From Acidobacteriaceae bacterium (GTDB taxonomy: Bacteria > Acidobacteriota > Terriglobia > Terriglobales > Acidobacteriaceae): a DNA stretch of 64,000 nucleotides. This document shows, one piece after another, positions 41,087 to 50,375 of this stretch. The DNA lies in contig JAPWKE010000003.1 in assembly GCA_028283655.1 (NCBI GenBank), forward strand, positions 2,170,001 through 2,234,000, written 5' to 3'. Under the pieces are notes generated by a model. It was not told where the DNA came from. It saw nothing but the letters and a program-made list of their open reading frames with translations, and ran no database searches. Every line of letters begins with the position of its first letter. Position 1 is the stretch's first letter. Both the position numbers and the translations under genes were made by a program.

Positions 41087-43099
41087 CTAGTCGTCGTTGT
41101 CGCGCAGCTTTGCGAGCAGGCTGAAGTCTTCGAGCGTCGTGGTGTCGCCCTTGATGTCGCCGGTGGTCGCTAGTTCGCGCAGGAGGCGGCGCATGATCTT
41201 GCCGGAGCGCGTCTTGGGCAGGATCGGGGTGAAGCGCATGTCGTCGGGGCGCGCGAGCGAGCCAATTTCCTTGGCGACCCACTGCCGTAGCTCCTGCTTC
41301 AGTTCATCGCTGGGTTCGTGGCCGTACTCGAGCGAGACGAAGGCAGCGATGGCCTGCCCCTTCAGATCGTCAGGACGACCCACGACCGCAGCTTCCGCGA
41401 CCTTGGGGTGCGCGACCAGAGCGGACTCGATCTCCATGGTGCCCAGGCGATGTCCGCTGACGTTGATGACGTCATCGACACGGCCCATCAGCCAGTAGTA
41501 GCCGTCCTCGTCGCAGCGTGCGCCGTCGCCGGTGAAGTAGCTGCCCGGAACGTCGTCGAAGTAAGCGGTCTTGAAGCGCTCGGCGTCGCCCCAGATGGTG
41601 CGGGCCATCGATGGCCACGGCTTGGTGATTACCAACAGGCCGCCGTGGTTCGCGGGAACGGGTTCACCGCTCTTGGTGACGATGGCAGGCTGGATGCCGA
41701 AGAAAGGGCGGGTCGCCGAGCCGGGCTTGGTCGCAATGGCGCCGGGGATGGGCGCGAGCATGTGTGCGCCGGTTTCGGTCTGCCAGTAGGTGTCGACGAT
41801 CGGGCAGCGCTCCTTGCCGATCTCGCGGTGATACCACATCCACGCCTCGGGGTTGATGGGTTCGCCGACGGTGCCGAGCAGACGAAGCGAGGCGAGCGAG
41901 TGCTTCTCCACCTTGTCGACACCCCACTTGATGAAGGCGCGGATGGCAGTGGGAGCGGTGTAGAAGACGCTGACCTTGTGGTCATCGACGACCTGCCAGA
42001 AGCGATCCTGGTCGGGGAAGTTGGGTGCGCCTTCGTACAGCAGGACGGTTGCGCCGTTCTGCAGCGGGCCGTAGACGACGTAGCTGTGGCCGGTGATCCA
42101 GCCGATGTCGGCTGAGCACCAGTAGACGTCTTCGGGGTGGATATCGAAGACGTACTTGGTCGTCAGATAGGTCTGGACGGCGTAGCCGCCGGTGGTGTGG
42201 ACGAGCCCTTTGGGCTTACCCGTGGTTCCGCTGGTGTAGAGGATGAAGAGGGGGTCTTCGGCCTCCTGCTCGGCGCAGGGGCAGTCGGCGGAGACCTTCG
42301 CCATCTCGTCGTGCCACCAGAGGTCGCGGCCGGGCGTCATGGCGACGCCTTCTGCCTGCGGGGCACGCTGGTAGACGATGACGGAACGTACGCCGGGGCA
42401 GGTGGCGAGGCCGTCGTCGACCATCTTCTTGAGCTTGATCTCCGCGCCGCGGCGGTAGCTGATGTCCTGCGTGATGACGACCTGGCAGTCGCAGTCGTTC
42501 ACGCGGTCCGCGATGGCGTGCGAGGCGAAGCCACCGAAGATGACCGAGTGAACCGCTCCGATGCGGGCGCAGGCCAGCACGGCGATAGCGAGTTCGGCCG
42601 TCATGCCCATGTAGACGGCGACGCGATCGCCCTTCTTGACGCCGTGGGCCTTGAGCACGTTGGCGAACTTCTGCACCTCGACGAGAAGCTCGGCGTAGGT
42701 GAGTTTGCGGACCTCTCCTACGGGCTCACCTTCCCAGATGAGCGCGACCTTGTCTCCGTTGCCGGATTTCACGTGGCGATCGACCGAGTTGTAGCAGAGG
42801 TTGATGCGCCCGCCGTTGAACCACTTCGGGCTGGGGAAAGAGCCTTCCAGCACCGAATCCCACGGCTTGAACCAGTCGAGCTCGCCGGCAGCTTCTGCCC
42901 AGAAGGCATCAGGCTCTTCGACCGAGCGGCGATACATCGCCTCGTACTCGGCTTCGCTCTTGATCCAGGCACGCTGCGAGAACTCCGCTGCGGGTGGAAA
43001 GACACGGTTTTCACGCATCAGCGAAGAAAAGCTGCCCGCGGCGTCGTTGCCAGCCGTAACCGTCACTGCGCCTGTTGTCTCTGGCGTCGTCGTGCTCAT
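41087..43099 (-). CDS. acs: acetyl-CoA synthetase
   Basis: Activates acetate to acetyl-CoA through an acetyl-AMP intermediate. The 670-residue protein has the AMP-binding core [24 protein letters not shown], the hinge region [14 protein letters not shown] and the C-terminal [11 protein letters not shown] with the lysine that is acetylated in Acs enzymes. The ATG at 43099 gives the normal N-terminus; the frame extends further upstream to 43288 without support. AAGGG precedes the start. Confidence 0.95.
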   Translation of the reverse strand: MSTTTPETTGAVTVTAGNDAAGSFSSLMRENRVFPPAAEFSQRAWIKSEAEYEAMYRRSVEEPDAFWAEAAGELDWFKPWDSVLEGSFPSPKWFNGGRINLCYNSVDRHVKSGNGDKVALIWEGEPVGEVRKLTYAELLVEVQKFANVLKAHGVKKGDRVAVYMGMTAELAIAVLACARIGAVHSVIFGGFASHAIADRVNDCDCQVVITQDISYRRGAEIKLKKMVDDGLATCPGVRSVIVYQRAPQAEGVAMTPGRDLWWHDEMAKVSADCPCAEQEAEDPLFILYTSGTTGKPKGLVHTTGGYAVQTYLTTKYVFDIHPEDVYWCSADIGWITGHSYVVYGPLQNGATVLLYEGAPNFPDQDRFWQVVDDHKVSVFYTAPTAIRAFIKWGVDKVEKHSLASLRLLGTVGEPINPEAWMWYHREIGKERCPIVDTYWQTETGAHMLAPIPGAIATKPGSATRPFFGIQPAIVTKSGEPVPANHGGLLVITKPWPSMARTIWGDAERFKTAYFDDVPGSYFTGDGARCDEDGYYWLMGRVDDVINVSGHRLGTMEIESALVAHPKVAEAAVVGRPDDLKGQAIAAFVSLEYGHEPSDELKQELRQWVAKEIGSLARPDDMRFTPILPKTRSGKIMRRLLRELATTGDIKGDTTTLEDFSLLAKLRDNDD

Positions 43100-43344
43100 A
43101 TAGAACCCTTCCCTTATTCCCACCGCCCGGGCGCTGCCGGGCAAGATCAATCCGATTTGGCACAGTGTGCGCCGATAATCGCATGGCAACAATAGGGCAT
43201 CTCGTGGTGCAGCGGCAATATCTCTCTTCATCCCGCTTGTGGATGAAAGCTGGGGCGCAGAATAGTATTTGGCTTCAACTCCCCGCACAGCGGGGCTTTG
43301 CGGGACAAGATTTCCGATTCGATAAGACGCTATTCTTTTTTGTA
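43100..43344. other. divergent intergenic region acs / small membrane gene
   Basis: 245 bases. A compact dyad CCCCGC-ACA-GCGGGG (43281-43295) lies near the right end; the rest shows no frame with support. It should hold promoters for both directions. Confidence 0.4.
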
Positions 43345-43530
43345 ATGACCTTTTACTGGGGATCCATCATCGGCTTTTTTCTGGGCTTCGCCTTCGGGGT
43401 GGGCTGCGCGCTGGCCGTGATGTACTCGATTTACCTGGGAGGTTACCGGGCTGCGTTGCAGGACCTGCGCCTGCCCGTCGCTCCGGAACGGCTGGTCCGC
43501 GCGCAGGCCCGCCTTAAAGACCCGGAGTAG
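43345..43530 (+). CDS. 61-residue single-pass membrane protein
   Basis: Start ATG at 43345 yields [18 protein letters not shown] followed by [13 protein letters not shown], one long hydrophobic segment with Gly-zipper spacing, and a short charged tail. Its tail overlaps the end of the YetF-like gene by 17 bases. No Shine-Dalgarno sequence is evident. No family recognised. Confidence 0.5.
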   Translation: MTFYWGSIIGFFLGFAFGVGCALAVMYSIYLGGYRAALQDLRLPVAPERLVRAQARLKDPE

Positions 43531-44131
43531 CGTTCGACTCCCGCTCGTCCAGGCGACGGCGCAAACGAGAGACTTCCTTGGTCAGGTTTTCGACGGCTTC
43601 GAGCAGGTCCCGGCTCTTCAATTCGGCATCTGAAGGCGACTTCCCTTTCACGAAGAAGGTGCCGTTTGGTTCCAGCCGGGCAAGCTCTACATCGTAAGGG
43701 TCATTGAAACCATTCTTGTTTAGCACTGAAATAAGTTCTTCACGGGTCATCGTTTCCTTTTCGAGGGCCTTCTTATCCACCTGACCGTCATGCACCAGAA
43801 TCGTCGGCTTTCCTTCTAACGCTGAGTTCAACCAACCGTAACGAAACAAAACCTTGCTCAGCGCCCAGTTGATGCCCAGCAGGCCGAAGGCCCCGATCAC
43901 GCCACCTGACACCGAGTTGTCGTCGCCGATAATTGCATTCTGAACGGTATTGGAAAGACAAAGCAGTACGATCAAATCGAGCGGATTCAGTTGCGCAAGC
44001 TCGCGTTTGCCGAAAAGCCTGACAAACAGCACCAGGATGAGAAACATAATCACTGGTCGAAGCAGCTTTTCCAGAACCGGTACCGGCAGATGGAACATGC
44101 TGTGCATCATCTCTGCTGTCATTCCCTGCAT
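43514..44131 (-). CDS. DUF421 (YetF-like) membrane protein
   Basis: 205 residues: three N-terminal transmembrane segments with RLFGKRELAQLNPLDLIV, the DUF421 signature, then a cytosolic domain with KPTILVHDGQ and MTREELISVLNKNG, and a terminal coiled coil (EAVENLTKEVSRL). Family function is not established. The chosen ATG (44131) is the third in a 17-base tandem repeat that duplicates the start region; see that entry. The frame runs on to 44272 but without family similarity. Confidence 0.85.
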   Translation of the reverse strand: MQGMTAEMMHSMFHLPVPVLEKLLRPVIMFLILVLFVRLFGKRELAQLNPLDLIVLLCLSNTVQNAIIGDDNSVSGGVIGAFGLLGINWALSKVLFRYGWLNSALEGKPTILVHDGQVDKKALEKETMTREELISVLNKNGFNDPYDVELARLEPNGTFFVKGKSPSDAELKSRDLLEAVENLTKEVSRLRRRLDERESNATPGL

Positions 44132-44166
44132 CACTTCTCTCCCTGCATCACTTCTCTCCCTGCATC
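44124..44166 (-). repeat. 17-base tandem repeat duplicating ATG and Shine-Dalgarno sequence
   Basis: The plus-strand unit CCCTGCATCACTTCTCT occurs at 44124-44140 and 44141-44157, with a partial third copy to 44166. On the coding strand each unit gives GGGAGAGAAGTGATG, so three ATGs (44165, 44148, 44131) stand 17 bases apart. The first two each open a five-codon frame (MQGEK) whose TGA overlaps the next ATG by one base; only the third enters the YetF-like gene. Confidence 0.85.
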
Positions 44167-44563
44167 GATCAAACTCTTCATCCCAAGATGAACGCACTGT
44201 CGTTCTCATGCAAACGTTCTTTGATGCCGAAAGGAACGCCAGAGCGTTTTTTTGCATCCATGCAGGTGTCAACCGTTAAAAGCGGTTGAAACCTCAAACC
44301 CAATGTCCCCGACAGATTTATGGACGGGAGTCAACCGCACAGGAGGAATCTTCTGAAGCGGCCAAGTACCTGAAGGAGTTTCTGGTTACGAATAAGTAAA
44401 CCAAGAGACGCCATACACTTATCGGGGAGCGCATCCCCAGAAACGGGTAGAGAAAACCACACTCAGATGGGTATGACTTCTGGTACTCTTCTGGTAACTT
44501 TCGCCCTAGACACCTTTCCGCCTTTCTGGCACAGGCACAGACTTCAAGGATTCCACGAGACGC
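44167..44563. other. divergent intergenic region yetF-like / tonB
   Basis: About 400 bases. It contains a perfect 7-base dyad TCAACCG-TTAAAAG-CGGTTGA (44269-44289), a plus-strand TTGCAT-17-GTTAAA promoter-like pair (44252-44257, 44275-44280), a minus-strand TTGACA at 44272-44267, and a small dyad GGGGA/TCCCC at 44424-44438. No credible gene; the 108-codon minus-strand frame here has no support. Confidence 0.4.
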
Positions 44564-45670
44564 ATGGCTAAGCCTCTTCGCAGCGAAGATCCGAACCCAA
44601 AACCCGTCCAATTCAGCCACTTCGGTGTGCTCGAAGACGGTCAACGCTCCACTAAGGCGGCGGCAACCTCCATCATCATCAACGGTTCCGTGCTTGCCAT
44701 CATCTTGGTTCTCGGGATGGTTGTGAAGAATAATCCTGTTGTGGCGAAGAAAATGGCCGAGCTCACGCTTCCTCCGAAGCCAGTGGAGCCGCCGAAGCCG
44801 CCACCACCTGCTCCGAAGCCCCCTCCACCTCGGCTTCCAACGCCTCCGAAGATTGCTCCGGAACCGCCGAAGCCGATGCCTGAGCCTCCGAAGCCTATGC
44901 CGGAGCCGCCCAAGCCGATTCCTCAGCCGGTGCAGCCGAAGTTCCAGCCGACGCCGCAGCCGACCAAGGTCTCTCTGAACAACAACCCTGCCCCGCGCAA
45001 GGTTGATCCTCCACCAGCGACCAAGGTGAACCTAGGTGCTTCGGCGGCGAGCATGCCGAACCACGACGTGCATCCCTCGGCGGTACGCCTGGGTACGAAC
45101 ACGGCGGTTAATCCCCGTGGGCCGGCGGTTTCCGCTGTTGATATGCGCGGCGGTATGGCGGGTATGAACGCGTCGAACACAGGCAGCGGTCCTCGCGCGA
45201 CAGCGGTCCACATGGGTTCCGGTTCGCCGAATGGAAGCAATCTGAACGGCCGTGACGCTTCGCCGGTACGGATCGGCGGTCTCTCCAATGGTGTCCCTGG
45301 CGGAACTGGCCGTGGCCCGGCAGGACCGACGTCGGTGCACCTGGGTGGAACGGGAGTTCCCAACAACCAGACAGCACGGCATGAAGTCGAACGTTCTGCA
45401 GCTGCACCTCCGACGCTGGTCTACAAGCCCCAGGCGGTTTACACCGCCGAGGCCCGGGCAGAGCACATTGAGGGCAACGTTCAGGTTCGCATCCGTGTTC
45501 TCACGAATGGAAGCGTGCAGTTCATCGGCATCACCCACGGCCTCGGCCACGGACTGGATGCGCAGGCTCGTCAGGTTGTAGAAGGAATGCGCTTCAAACC
45601 GTCCATGGATGCCACGGGTCACCCGGTAGACTGGACAGGCGAAGTAATTGTGCGTTTCCAGTTGAGCTAG
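44564..45670 (+). CDS. TonB-family energy transducer
   Basis: A 368-residue protein: cytosolic N-terminus, one transmembrane helix (about 36-53, SIIINGSVLAIILVLG), a Pro-rich periplasmic spacer with PPKPMPEPPKP repeats (about 70-130), a Gly/Asn-rich linker, and a C-terminal TonB domain (about 285-368: VYTAEARAEHIEGNVQV, DAQARQVVEGMRFKPS, VIVRFQL). Energises TonB-dependent receptors such as the one at 16949. No exbB/exbD beside it. Confidence 0.9.
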   Translation: MAKPLRSEDPNPKPVQFSHFGVLEDGQRSTKAAATSIIINGSVLAIILVLGMVVKNNPVVAKKMAELTLPPKPVEPPKPPPPAPKPPPPRLPTPPKIAPEPPKPMPEPPKPMPEPPKPIPQPVQPKFQPTPQPTKVSLNNNPAPRKVDPPPATKVNLGASAASMPNHDVHPSAVRLGTNTAVNPRGPAVSAVDMRGGMAGMNASNTGSGPRATAVHMGSGSPNGSNLNGRDASPVRIGGLSNGVPGGTGRGPAGPTSVHLGGTGVPNNQTARHEVERSAAAPPTLVYKPQAVYTAEARAEHIEGNVQVRIRVLTNGSVQFIGITHGLGHGLDAQARQVVEGMRFKPSMDATGHPVDWTGEVIVRFQLS

Positions 45671-45682
45671 CAAGCGTTATTC

Positions 45683-45721
45683 GGGATGCGGATACGGCAG
45701 AGAACGCCGCATCTGCATCCC
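45683..45721 (+). terminator. imperfect terminator-like hairpin after tonB
   Basis: GGGATGC.GAT.CGGC pairs with GCCG.ATC.GCATCCC around AGAGAAC, two single mismatches. No T run follows, so it may be rho-assisted or a 3'-end stem. Confidence 0.5.
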
Positions 45722-45860
45722 AATTAGAATCACCCGTTTCGCATCAGAAGTACCGTTACCTCGCTACAGGATTTACCCGTTTACGAGTTCCCTTTTCTTA
45801 GTTCGACCCGGTGGACATCGCCACGACGTTCACCGCAAGACCCAAGGAGTCTTACAGACC

Positions 45861-47738
45861 ATGATTCTCCGAACGAAACTTACCGCTGCCGCAACTCTCT
45901 TGCTGCTTGCCATGCCGGCTGTTACAGCCTCGGCCTTTCCGCTTGGCAAGAAGAAGCCCAGCGTGTCACAGGATCTCCACAAGCCAAACGCAGCGCAGAA
46001 CGCCTTGATCGACAAGGCGATTGCCCGCGAAACCGTTGTGGTGAAGACGTTGAAGGACCGGGCTCCGATCGTCGAAACCTACATCCAGAACATGCGCCCG
46101 GATCCGATCATGAGCCAGGTGCCGGACTCTGACCAGCACTTCCTCGGTCGTGTCGACTTCGGCAAGGTGATCAACGACACCAACTACGCCGCAGGCAAGC
46201 ACGACACCTACGAGAAGAAGGGCAAGTTCGGAAGCGGCTTCCTGAAGGGATCGCTCGGTTTCATCAGCGGTCTTTCGGCTGGTCTGCATCTGCAGTTCAA
46301 CCAGGCGGGCTTTGTTTCGATGCTGTTGATCGACTCCAACAGCTTCAACCGCCAGACCTACCAGTTCTCTTTCGTTCGTAACGATTTTCTCGGAACGATT
46401 CCGACGACCGTCTTCGACGTTTCGCCGGTGAAGAAGAATGCGACCGGCCGCTTTATCGGCCGTATCTGGATCGAGCGCCAGGGCGGCAACATCGTCCGCT
46501 TCAACGGCGACTTTGCAGGCAGCTCGCAGAACGAAGTCAAGGAGTACTTCCACTTTGACTCCTGGCGTACAAACGTTCAGGAAGGCCTCTGGCTGCCGAC
46601 CTCGGTTTATATCGAAGAGACCGACCCGAAGAGCCCGACGCACTCTCTGAAGTTCAAGGCTGTGAACCACATCTGGGGTTACTCGCTGAAGATTCCTGCG
46701 AAGGAAGCGGAAGCGACCGATGTACAGGTTGTAGGCGCGAACGACGAATCGCAGCAGGCACAGGACGTTTCGCCGCTCCAGGCGCAGCGTGAGTGGGTTC
46801 AGCAGGCCGAGAACAACGTCATCGACCGCCTCTTCCAGGCTGGCCTGATCGACGCTCCTTCCGATTTCGACAAGACGCTGGAACAGATCGCCAACAACAT
46901 CCTGGCGTACAACAACATCCAGACATCGCGCCCGCTGAAGGTGCGTACGCTGCTGACCACGCCCCTTGAGTCTCTGGCTGTGGGCAACACCATCCTGCTT
47001 TCGAAGAGCCTGATCGACACGACCGCCATTCCTTCGCAGGACGGCGCCGCCCAGATCGGCAACCTGAACTGCCTGATGGCGTTCCAGATCGCGCACATCC
47101 TGCTCGGTCACCACATCGACACCAAGTACGCCTTCAACGACAAGCTGATCTTCCCTGACTCCGCCGCTCTGCAGCGCCTGCCGATGCAGCACACGGAAGA
47201 GGACGACGCAGCCGCTGCCAAGAAGGCCATGGAGCTGCTTTCGGTCAAGGACCTCGCCGACAGCCAGCAGTACATGGGCCTCTACCTGCAGCAGCTTCAG
47301 GCTCGCCTGAAGGCGCTCAAGGCACTGACCACACCGCAGATTGGCGACTCGCTGGTCAAGGGTGACGGTACGTTCTGGATGCAGGCTCTTGTATCCAAGG
47401 GACCGAAGCTGAACAACATCGATCTAAAGCAGCAGGCCGCAATGCCTCTGGGCCAGTTCCTGAAGTTCGATCCGTGGACCGACAAGGTGATCCAGCTGCA
47501 CGTTGGCTATGAACCTCTGCTTGGCGCTGCCGATAAGCTTCCGTTTGAAGTCACTCCTGTGTGGATCCGCCTGGGTTACTGGACCGCTCCGGTGGAGCCG
47601 GTAGCACCTGCGCCCGCACCTGCAGCTGACCCGAACGCAGCACCTGCAGCAGCAGCACCGGCGGACGCTACTCAGCCGCCGGCAGCAGCTCCCGCAGATC
47701 AGACAGCTCCTGCACCCACTCCGGCTCCGCAGCAGTAA
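45861..47738 (+). CDS. large exported protein with degenerate M48-like metallopeptidase motif
   Basis: A 625-residue protein: signal peptide (to about 25), a beta-rich N-terminal half (FDVSPVKK, GRIWIERQGGNIVRFNGD) like the LolA-type domains in this window, then a helical half with the M48 context NCLMAFQIAHILLGHH (about 404-419). The zinc motif HExxH has become F408-Q-I-A-H, so the first His and Glu are lost and catalysis is not expected. The C-terminus is a Pro/Ala-rich tail (about 580-625). Abundant unknown in Acidobacteria by impression only. Confidence 0.75.
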   Translation: MILRTKLTAAATLLLLAMPAVTASAFPLGKKKPSVSQDLHKPNAAQNALIDKAIARETVVVKTLKDRAPIVETYIQNMRPDPIMSQVPDSDQHFLGRVDFGKVINDTNYAAGKHDTYEKKGKFGSGFLKGSLGFISGLSAGLHLQFNQAGFVSMLLIDSNSFNRQTYQFSFVRNDFLGTIPTTVFDVSPVKKNATGRFIGRIWIERQGGNIVRFNGDFAGSSQNEVKEYFHFDSWRTNVQEGLWLPTSVYIEETDPKSPTHSLKFKAVNHIWGYSLKIPAKEAEATDVQVVGANDESQQAQDVSPLQAQREWVQQAENNVIDRLFQAGLIDAPSDFDKTLEQIANNILAYNNIQTSRPLKVRTLLTTPLESLAVGNTILLSKSLIDTTAIPSQDGAAQIGNLNCLMAFQIAHILLGHHIDTKYAFNDKLIFPDSAALQRLPMQHTEEDDAAAAKKAMELLSVKDLADSQQYMGLYLQQLQARLKALKALTTPQIGDSLVKGDGTFWMQALVSKGPKLNNIDLKQQAAMPLGQFLKFDPWTDKVIQLHVGYEPLLGAADKLPFEVTPVWIRLGYWTAPVEPVAPAPAPAADPNAAPAAAAPADATQPPAAAPADQTAPAPTPAPQQ

Positions 47739-47783
47739 GCGGACAAACAGTTCGAACGGGCTATTTTCAACCGAATTGATCTG

Positions 47784-47819
47784 TGCGGTGCCCTGATACT
47801 CATGGGCACCGCATCTTTC
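47784..47819 (+). terminator. terminator after the M48-like gene
   Basis: TGCGGTGCCC (47784-47793) and GGGCACCGCA (47804-47813) around a 10-base loop, then TCTTTC. Perfect stem; moderate T run. Confidence 0.7.
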
Positions 47820-47830
47820 AGGAGACTTCG

Positions 47831-48390
47831 ATGAATCGGTTTTACTCTTCTCTGCTTGCTCTTGGAATTTTACCGCTGCTGCCTCTACGGCATACGCTCA
47901 GGCGGTTCCGACAGCTACCCGTTCAGCCCCTTGGCAAGTTGGTGCTGGTGTGTCCTATGGAAACACCGACGTCTTCACCAAGAAGGTGACGGGATATACC
48001 GTCTATGGAACGTTCGATCTCAGCTACCACCTGGGAGCTGAAGCGGACTACCACTCGATGACGATCAACACTCCAAATGACTTTGCACTGACCTCGTTCC
48101 TGATCGGTCCGCGTTACGTCTGGCATTACCGTCGCTATGATCCGTATGTAAAGGTTCAGGTCGGCCGTGGTCATGCTGCCATCGTTGATCGTAACTACAC
48201 CGATGGCTACATCGGTCCGCAACCTATCCCAATGAGCACGTTTGATGTCGGTTTCGGTGGAGGCGTGGATGTTCACTTTTCCCACCACCTCAATGTTCGC
48301 GGTGATTTTGTCTACCAGGACTGGACCGGTTTCAAGCAAAATGGCCTAACGCCGTATGTTGCCACTCTCGGGGTCGCATATCGTCGCTAG
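47831..48390 (+). pseudogene. small outer-membrane beta-barrel protein, frameshifted in the signal peptide
   Basis: The ATG at 47831 (with GGAGAC before it) encodes MNRFYSSLLALGI and then runs out of frame at TTTT (47878-47881). One added T would read FTAAASTAYAQAVP, a perfect signal-peptide end, and continue into the barrel frame (SYGNTDVFTKK, GYTVYGTFDLSYH, GPRYVWHYRRYDPYVK, HFSHHLNVRGDF). The remainder is intact to 48390. So either a one-base loss in a T run or a sequencing error; the frame from GTG at 47950 alone would lack export. About 185 residues if repaired. Paralogue of the next gene. Confidence 0.75.
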
Positions 48391-48397
48391 GTACGTC

Positions 48398-48442
48398 AAC
48401 CGGCTGAATAAAAGCTCGTCAGACTTTACAAAGCCGGTTTTT
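48398..48442 (+). terminator. hairpin between the two barrel genes
   Basis: AACCGGCT (48398-48405) and AGCCGGTT (48432-48439) followed by TTT; loop of 26 bases. It ends just before the Shine-Dalgarno sequence of the next gene, so it may limit read-through into it. Confidence 0.45.
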
Positions 48443-48454
48443 CTGGAGAACTTC

Positions 48455-49003
48455 TTGCATCGTACGCTTCTGTTTCTGGCTTCTCTTCTCGTCGGTGTCT
48501 CTGTCGCATCTGCCCAGGCTGGACCAACAGCGAGCCGCCTGCTCGATCTGCAGGCGGGTGGCGGCTTCACGGTCGCCAACTCGGATTATCTTGTCAATAA
48601 GATCCGCGGTTTCATGTTCTACAGCACACTCGATCTTACCGAGCACTGGGGCGCGGAGCTAGAGTTCCATCAGTTGAATGATGGACAGCCGACTCAGGTC
48701 TACGAGCGCAGCTACGAGGTCGGCGGCCGGTATGTACGGCATTATGGCCGCCTGCATCCCTACGGCAAGCTTCTGTATGGTCGCGGCGTCTTCAACTTCC
48801 CGCAGAGTGCTGGAAACCTGGCGTACAACATGTTTGTGGGCGGAGCTGGCGTCGACGTGAACATTACGCGCCGCATCAATGCACGCGCTGACTTCGAGTA
48901 CCAGAAGTGGATGTCCGGCCCAGGACTGAGCAGCGGACTTTCACCGACACTGTTCTCGGTCGGCGTTGCGTACCACTTCCCTGCTGGAACTCCTCGCCAC
49001 TAA
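48455..49003 (+). CDS. outer-membrane beta-barrel protein (OmpA-like/OMP_b-brl)
   Basis: 182 residues from a TTG start (48455) preceded by CTGGAG; signal peptide LHRTLLFLASLLVGVSV, cut after ASA. The mature part has alternating barrel strands: GGGFTVANSDYLV, FYSTLDLTEHWGAELEFH, YVRHYGRLHPYGKLLYGRG (19), NARADFEYQKW, and ends with the aromatic FSVGVAYHF-type terminus. Eight strands are likely. Paralogue of the frameshifted gene upstream and related to the minus-strand barrel downstream. Confidence 0.75.
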   Translation: MHRTLLFLASLLVGVSVASAQAGPTASRLLDLQAGGGFTVANSDYLVNKIRGFMFYSTLDLTEHWGAELEFHQLNDGQPTQVYERSYEVGGRYVRHYGRLHPYGKLLYGRGVFNFPQSAGNLAYNMFVGGAGVDVNITRRINARADFEYQKWMSGPGLSSGLSPTLFSVGVAYHFPAGTPRH

Positions 49004-49021
49004 GAATCGTTTTTGCGACAA

Positions 49022-49057
49022 AGAGAAAGGCCCGGCATGCGCCGGGCCTTTCTCTTG
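49022..49057. terminator. bidirectional terminator between barrel genes
   Basis: AAGAGAAAGGCCCGGC and GCCGGGCCTTTCTCTT, 16 perfect pairs around ATGC. Serves the convergent barrel genes. Confidence 0.9.
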
Positions 49058-49074
49058 CTCCTCGTACGCTTCGA

Positions 49075-49677
49075 TTAGAAGTGGTACGCGATACCGATGG
49101 TCGGTTCGGAGAGCCAGTAGTAGCGGTTGGTCTTGAATGCCGAGTTGCCAAAGTCAGGCGTCTTCAGCACAAAGCCGCGGTACTCCGCACGGATGTCGAA
49201 GCTCGGGCTGATTTCGTAGGCCACACCGACGCCAGCGAGACCGCTGATATTGGTGTTCTGCTTCGAATCGAACTGGTGGGTGCCGTTGTCGAGGATCGGC
49301 GTAAAGATCAGGCCACCGACGCCAGCTTCTACGAACGGGTTCCAGTTGCGGTAGGTGCGCGAGTAGACGTACGCACCGGTAATTTCCTGCATACGCGTGT
49401 GAACCTGGCCGTTCGGCGTCGGAACCGTGCGATAGCGGATCGTGTTCTGCGAGAAGCCGTAGTTGACTTCGAGCGCCGAGCGCGGCGTCAGCATGTAGCG
49501 ATAGCTGGCCAATACGCCCGTGGTCATCGACGAGTGCATCGGGTACACACCGTTACCGTAGATATCCGGCGCGATCGTTTCGAAGCCGCTAATGCTCACG
49601 TCCTGACGGCTTTCCTGGGCCTGGGCGGCCACCGAACCCATCAGCAGGGCTGCGCCCAGCAACATCATCTTCTTCAT
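49075..49677 (-). CDS. outer-membrane beta-barrel protein
   Basis: 200 residues from ATG 49677: signal peptide MKKMMLLGAALLMGSVAAQA, then a barrel with MLTPRSALEVNYGFSQ, YVYSRTYRNWNPFVEAG (17), VGVAYEISPSFDIRAEYRG (19) and terminal EPTIGIAYHF. Same type as the two plus-strand barrel genes, so the locus holds three related small porin-like or structural barrels. No enzymatic motif (no lipase or PagP residues). Confidence 0.8.
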   Translation of the reverse strand: MKKMMLLGAALLMGSVAAQAQESRQDVSISGFETIAPDIYGNGVYPMHSSMTTGVLASYRYMLTPRSALEVNYGFSQNTIRYRTVPTPNGQVHTRMQEITGAYVYSRTYRNWNPFVEAGVGGLIFTPILDNGTHQFDSKQNTNISGLAGVGVAYEISPSFDIRAEYRGFVLKTPDFGNSAFKTNRYYWLSEPTIGIAYHF

Positions 49678-49801
49678 GCTTACTTCGGTTCCCTTCAACG
49701 GTGCGTCCACATCGCTTGGAAGCAGCCTACAACCGCCGCAACGAAAACACATGACGCAAACCTACTCTGATTGTACCTGTAGACGCCCCTCTTCCGGGCA
49801 A

Positions 49802-49838
49802 GGAAAAGCCGCCGAAAAGAATCCGGCGGCCTTTTCCG
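49802..49838. terminator. terminator near the CpxP/Spy-like gene end
   Basis: GGAAAAGCCGCCG and CGGCGGCCTTTTCC pair with one bulged C. It ends the minus-strand gene at 49857 (short T run on that strand). Confidence 0.7.
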
Positions 49839-49856
49839 TTCTAGAGGTGGTTTTCC

Positions 49857-50309
49857 TTAGTTTGACGGCGGGGGCGGGGGTGGCATTTCGCCGTCGCCGC
49901 CCTGCTTCATCCGTTCGCGCATGTGCTCGCGCATCTGCTTCTGGATCTCGTCAAACTGCGGCTTCTGGTCGTCTGTCAGCACGCTGCGCATCTGCTCGAC
50001 GGTGTCGCGGCGGATCTTCTTCATCTGCTCGCGCTTGTCTTCGGGGGCCATGGCGTTGTCATCACGAAGCGCCTGCATCTTTTCCCGCTGCGCCCGCGCC
50101 GCTTGCTTGAAGGACTCCTTCTGCTCCGGCGTAAGGTTCAGCGAGTCGTACATGTGGGCCATGCGGCCGTGTGCCGGGCCCTGTCCATCGGCTGCGGGGG
50201 GAGGAGGGGGAGGAGCGCTCTGGTCCTGCGCCCTCGACGGCAGAGCCGCCGCGAGCAATCCCGCTCCCATTACCGCCACGCCAAGCCTGCTCCACAGTTT
50301 CGTCTGCAT
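49857..50309 (-). CDS. periplasmic CpxP/Spy-like protein
   Basis: 150 residues from ATG 50309 behind AAAGGACA: signal peptide (MQTKLWSRLGVAVMGAGL, cut near SRA-Q), a Pro-run, then a helical part with LNLTPEQKESFKQAARAQ and LTDDQKPQFDEIQKQM, the LTxxQ pattern of CpxP/Spy chaperones, and a polyproline end (MPPPPPPSN). Likely an envelope-stress or metal-linked periplasmic chaperone. Longer upstream frame is not supported. Confidence 0.8.
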   Translation of the reverse strand: MQTKLWSRLGVAVMGAGLLAAALPSRAQDQSAPPPPPPAADGQGPAHGRMAHMYDSLNLTPEQKESFKQAARAQREKMQALRDDNAMAPEDKREQMKKIRRDTVEQMRSVLTDDQKPQFDEIQKQMREHMRERMKQGGDGEMPPPPPPSN

Positions 50310-50375
50310 AAGGTTGTCCTTTTCCCGGTCTCGCGCCTTCGTCCTCTCGCGAGCCGCAACATCTGCCTTTACAAA

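Noticed and set aside
43075-43344. N-terminal extension of the 61-residue membrane protein gene
   Set aside because: Overlaps the acs start and reads as non-coding; the internal ATG at 43345 begins the membrane helix.
44318-44644. 108-codon minus-strand frame in the tonB upstream region
   Set aside because: No ribosome-binding site or family; overlaps the tonB start.
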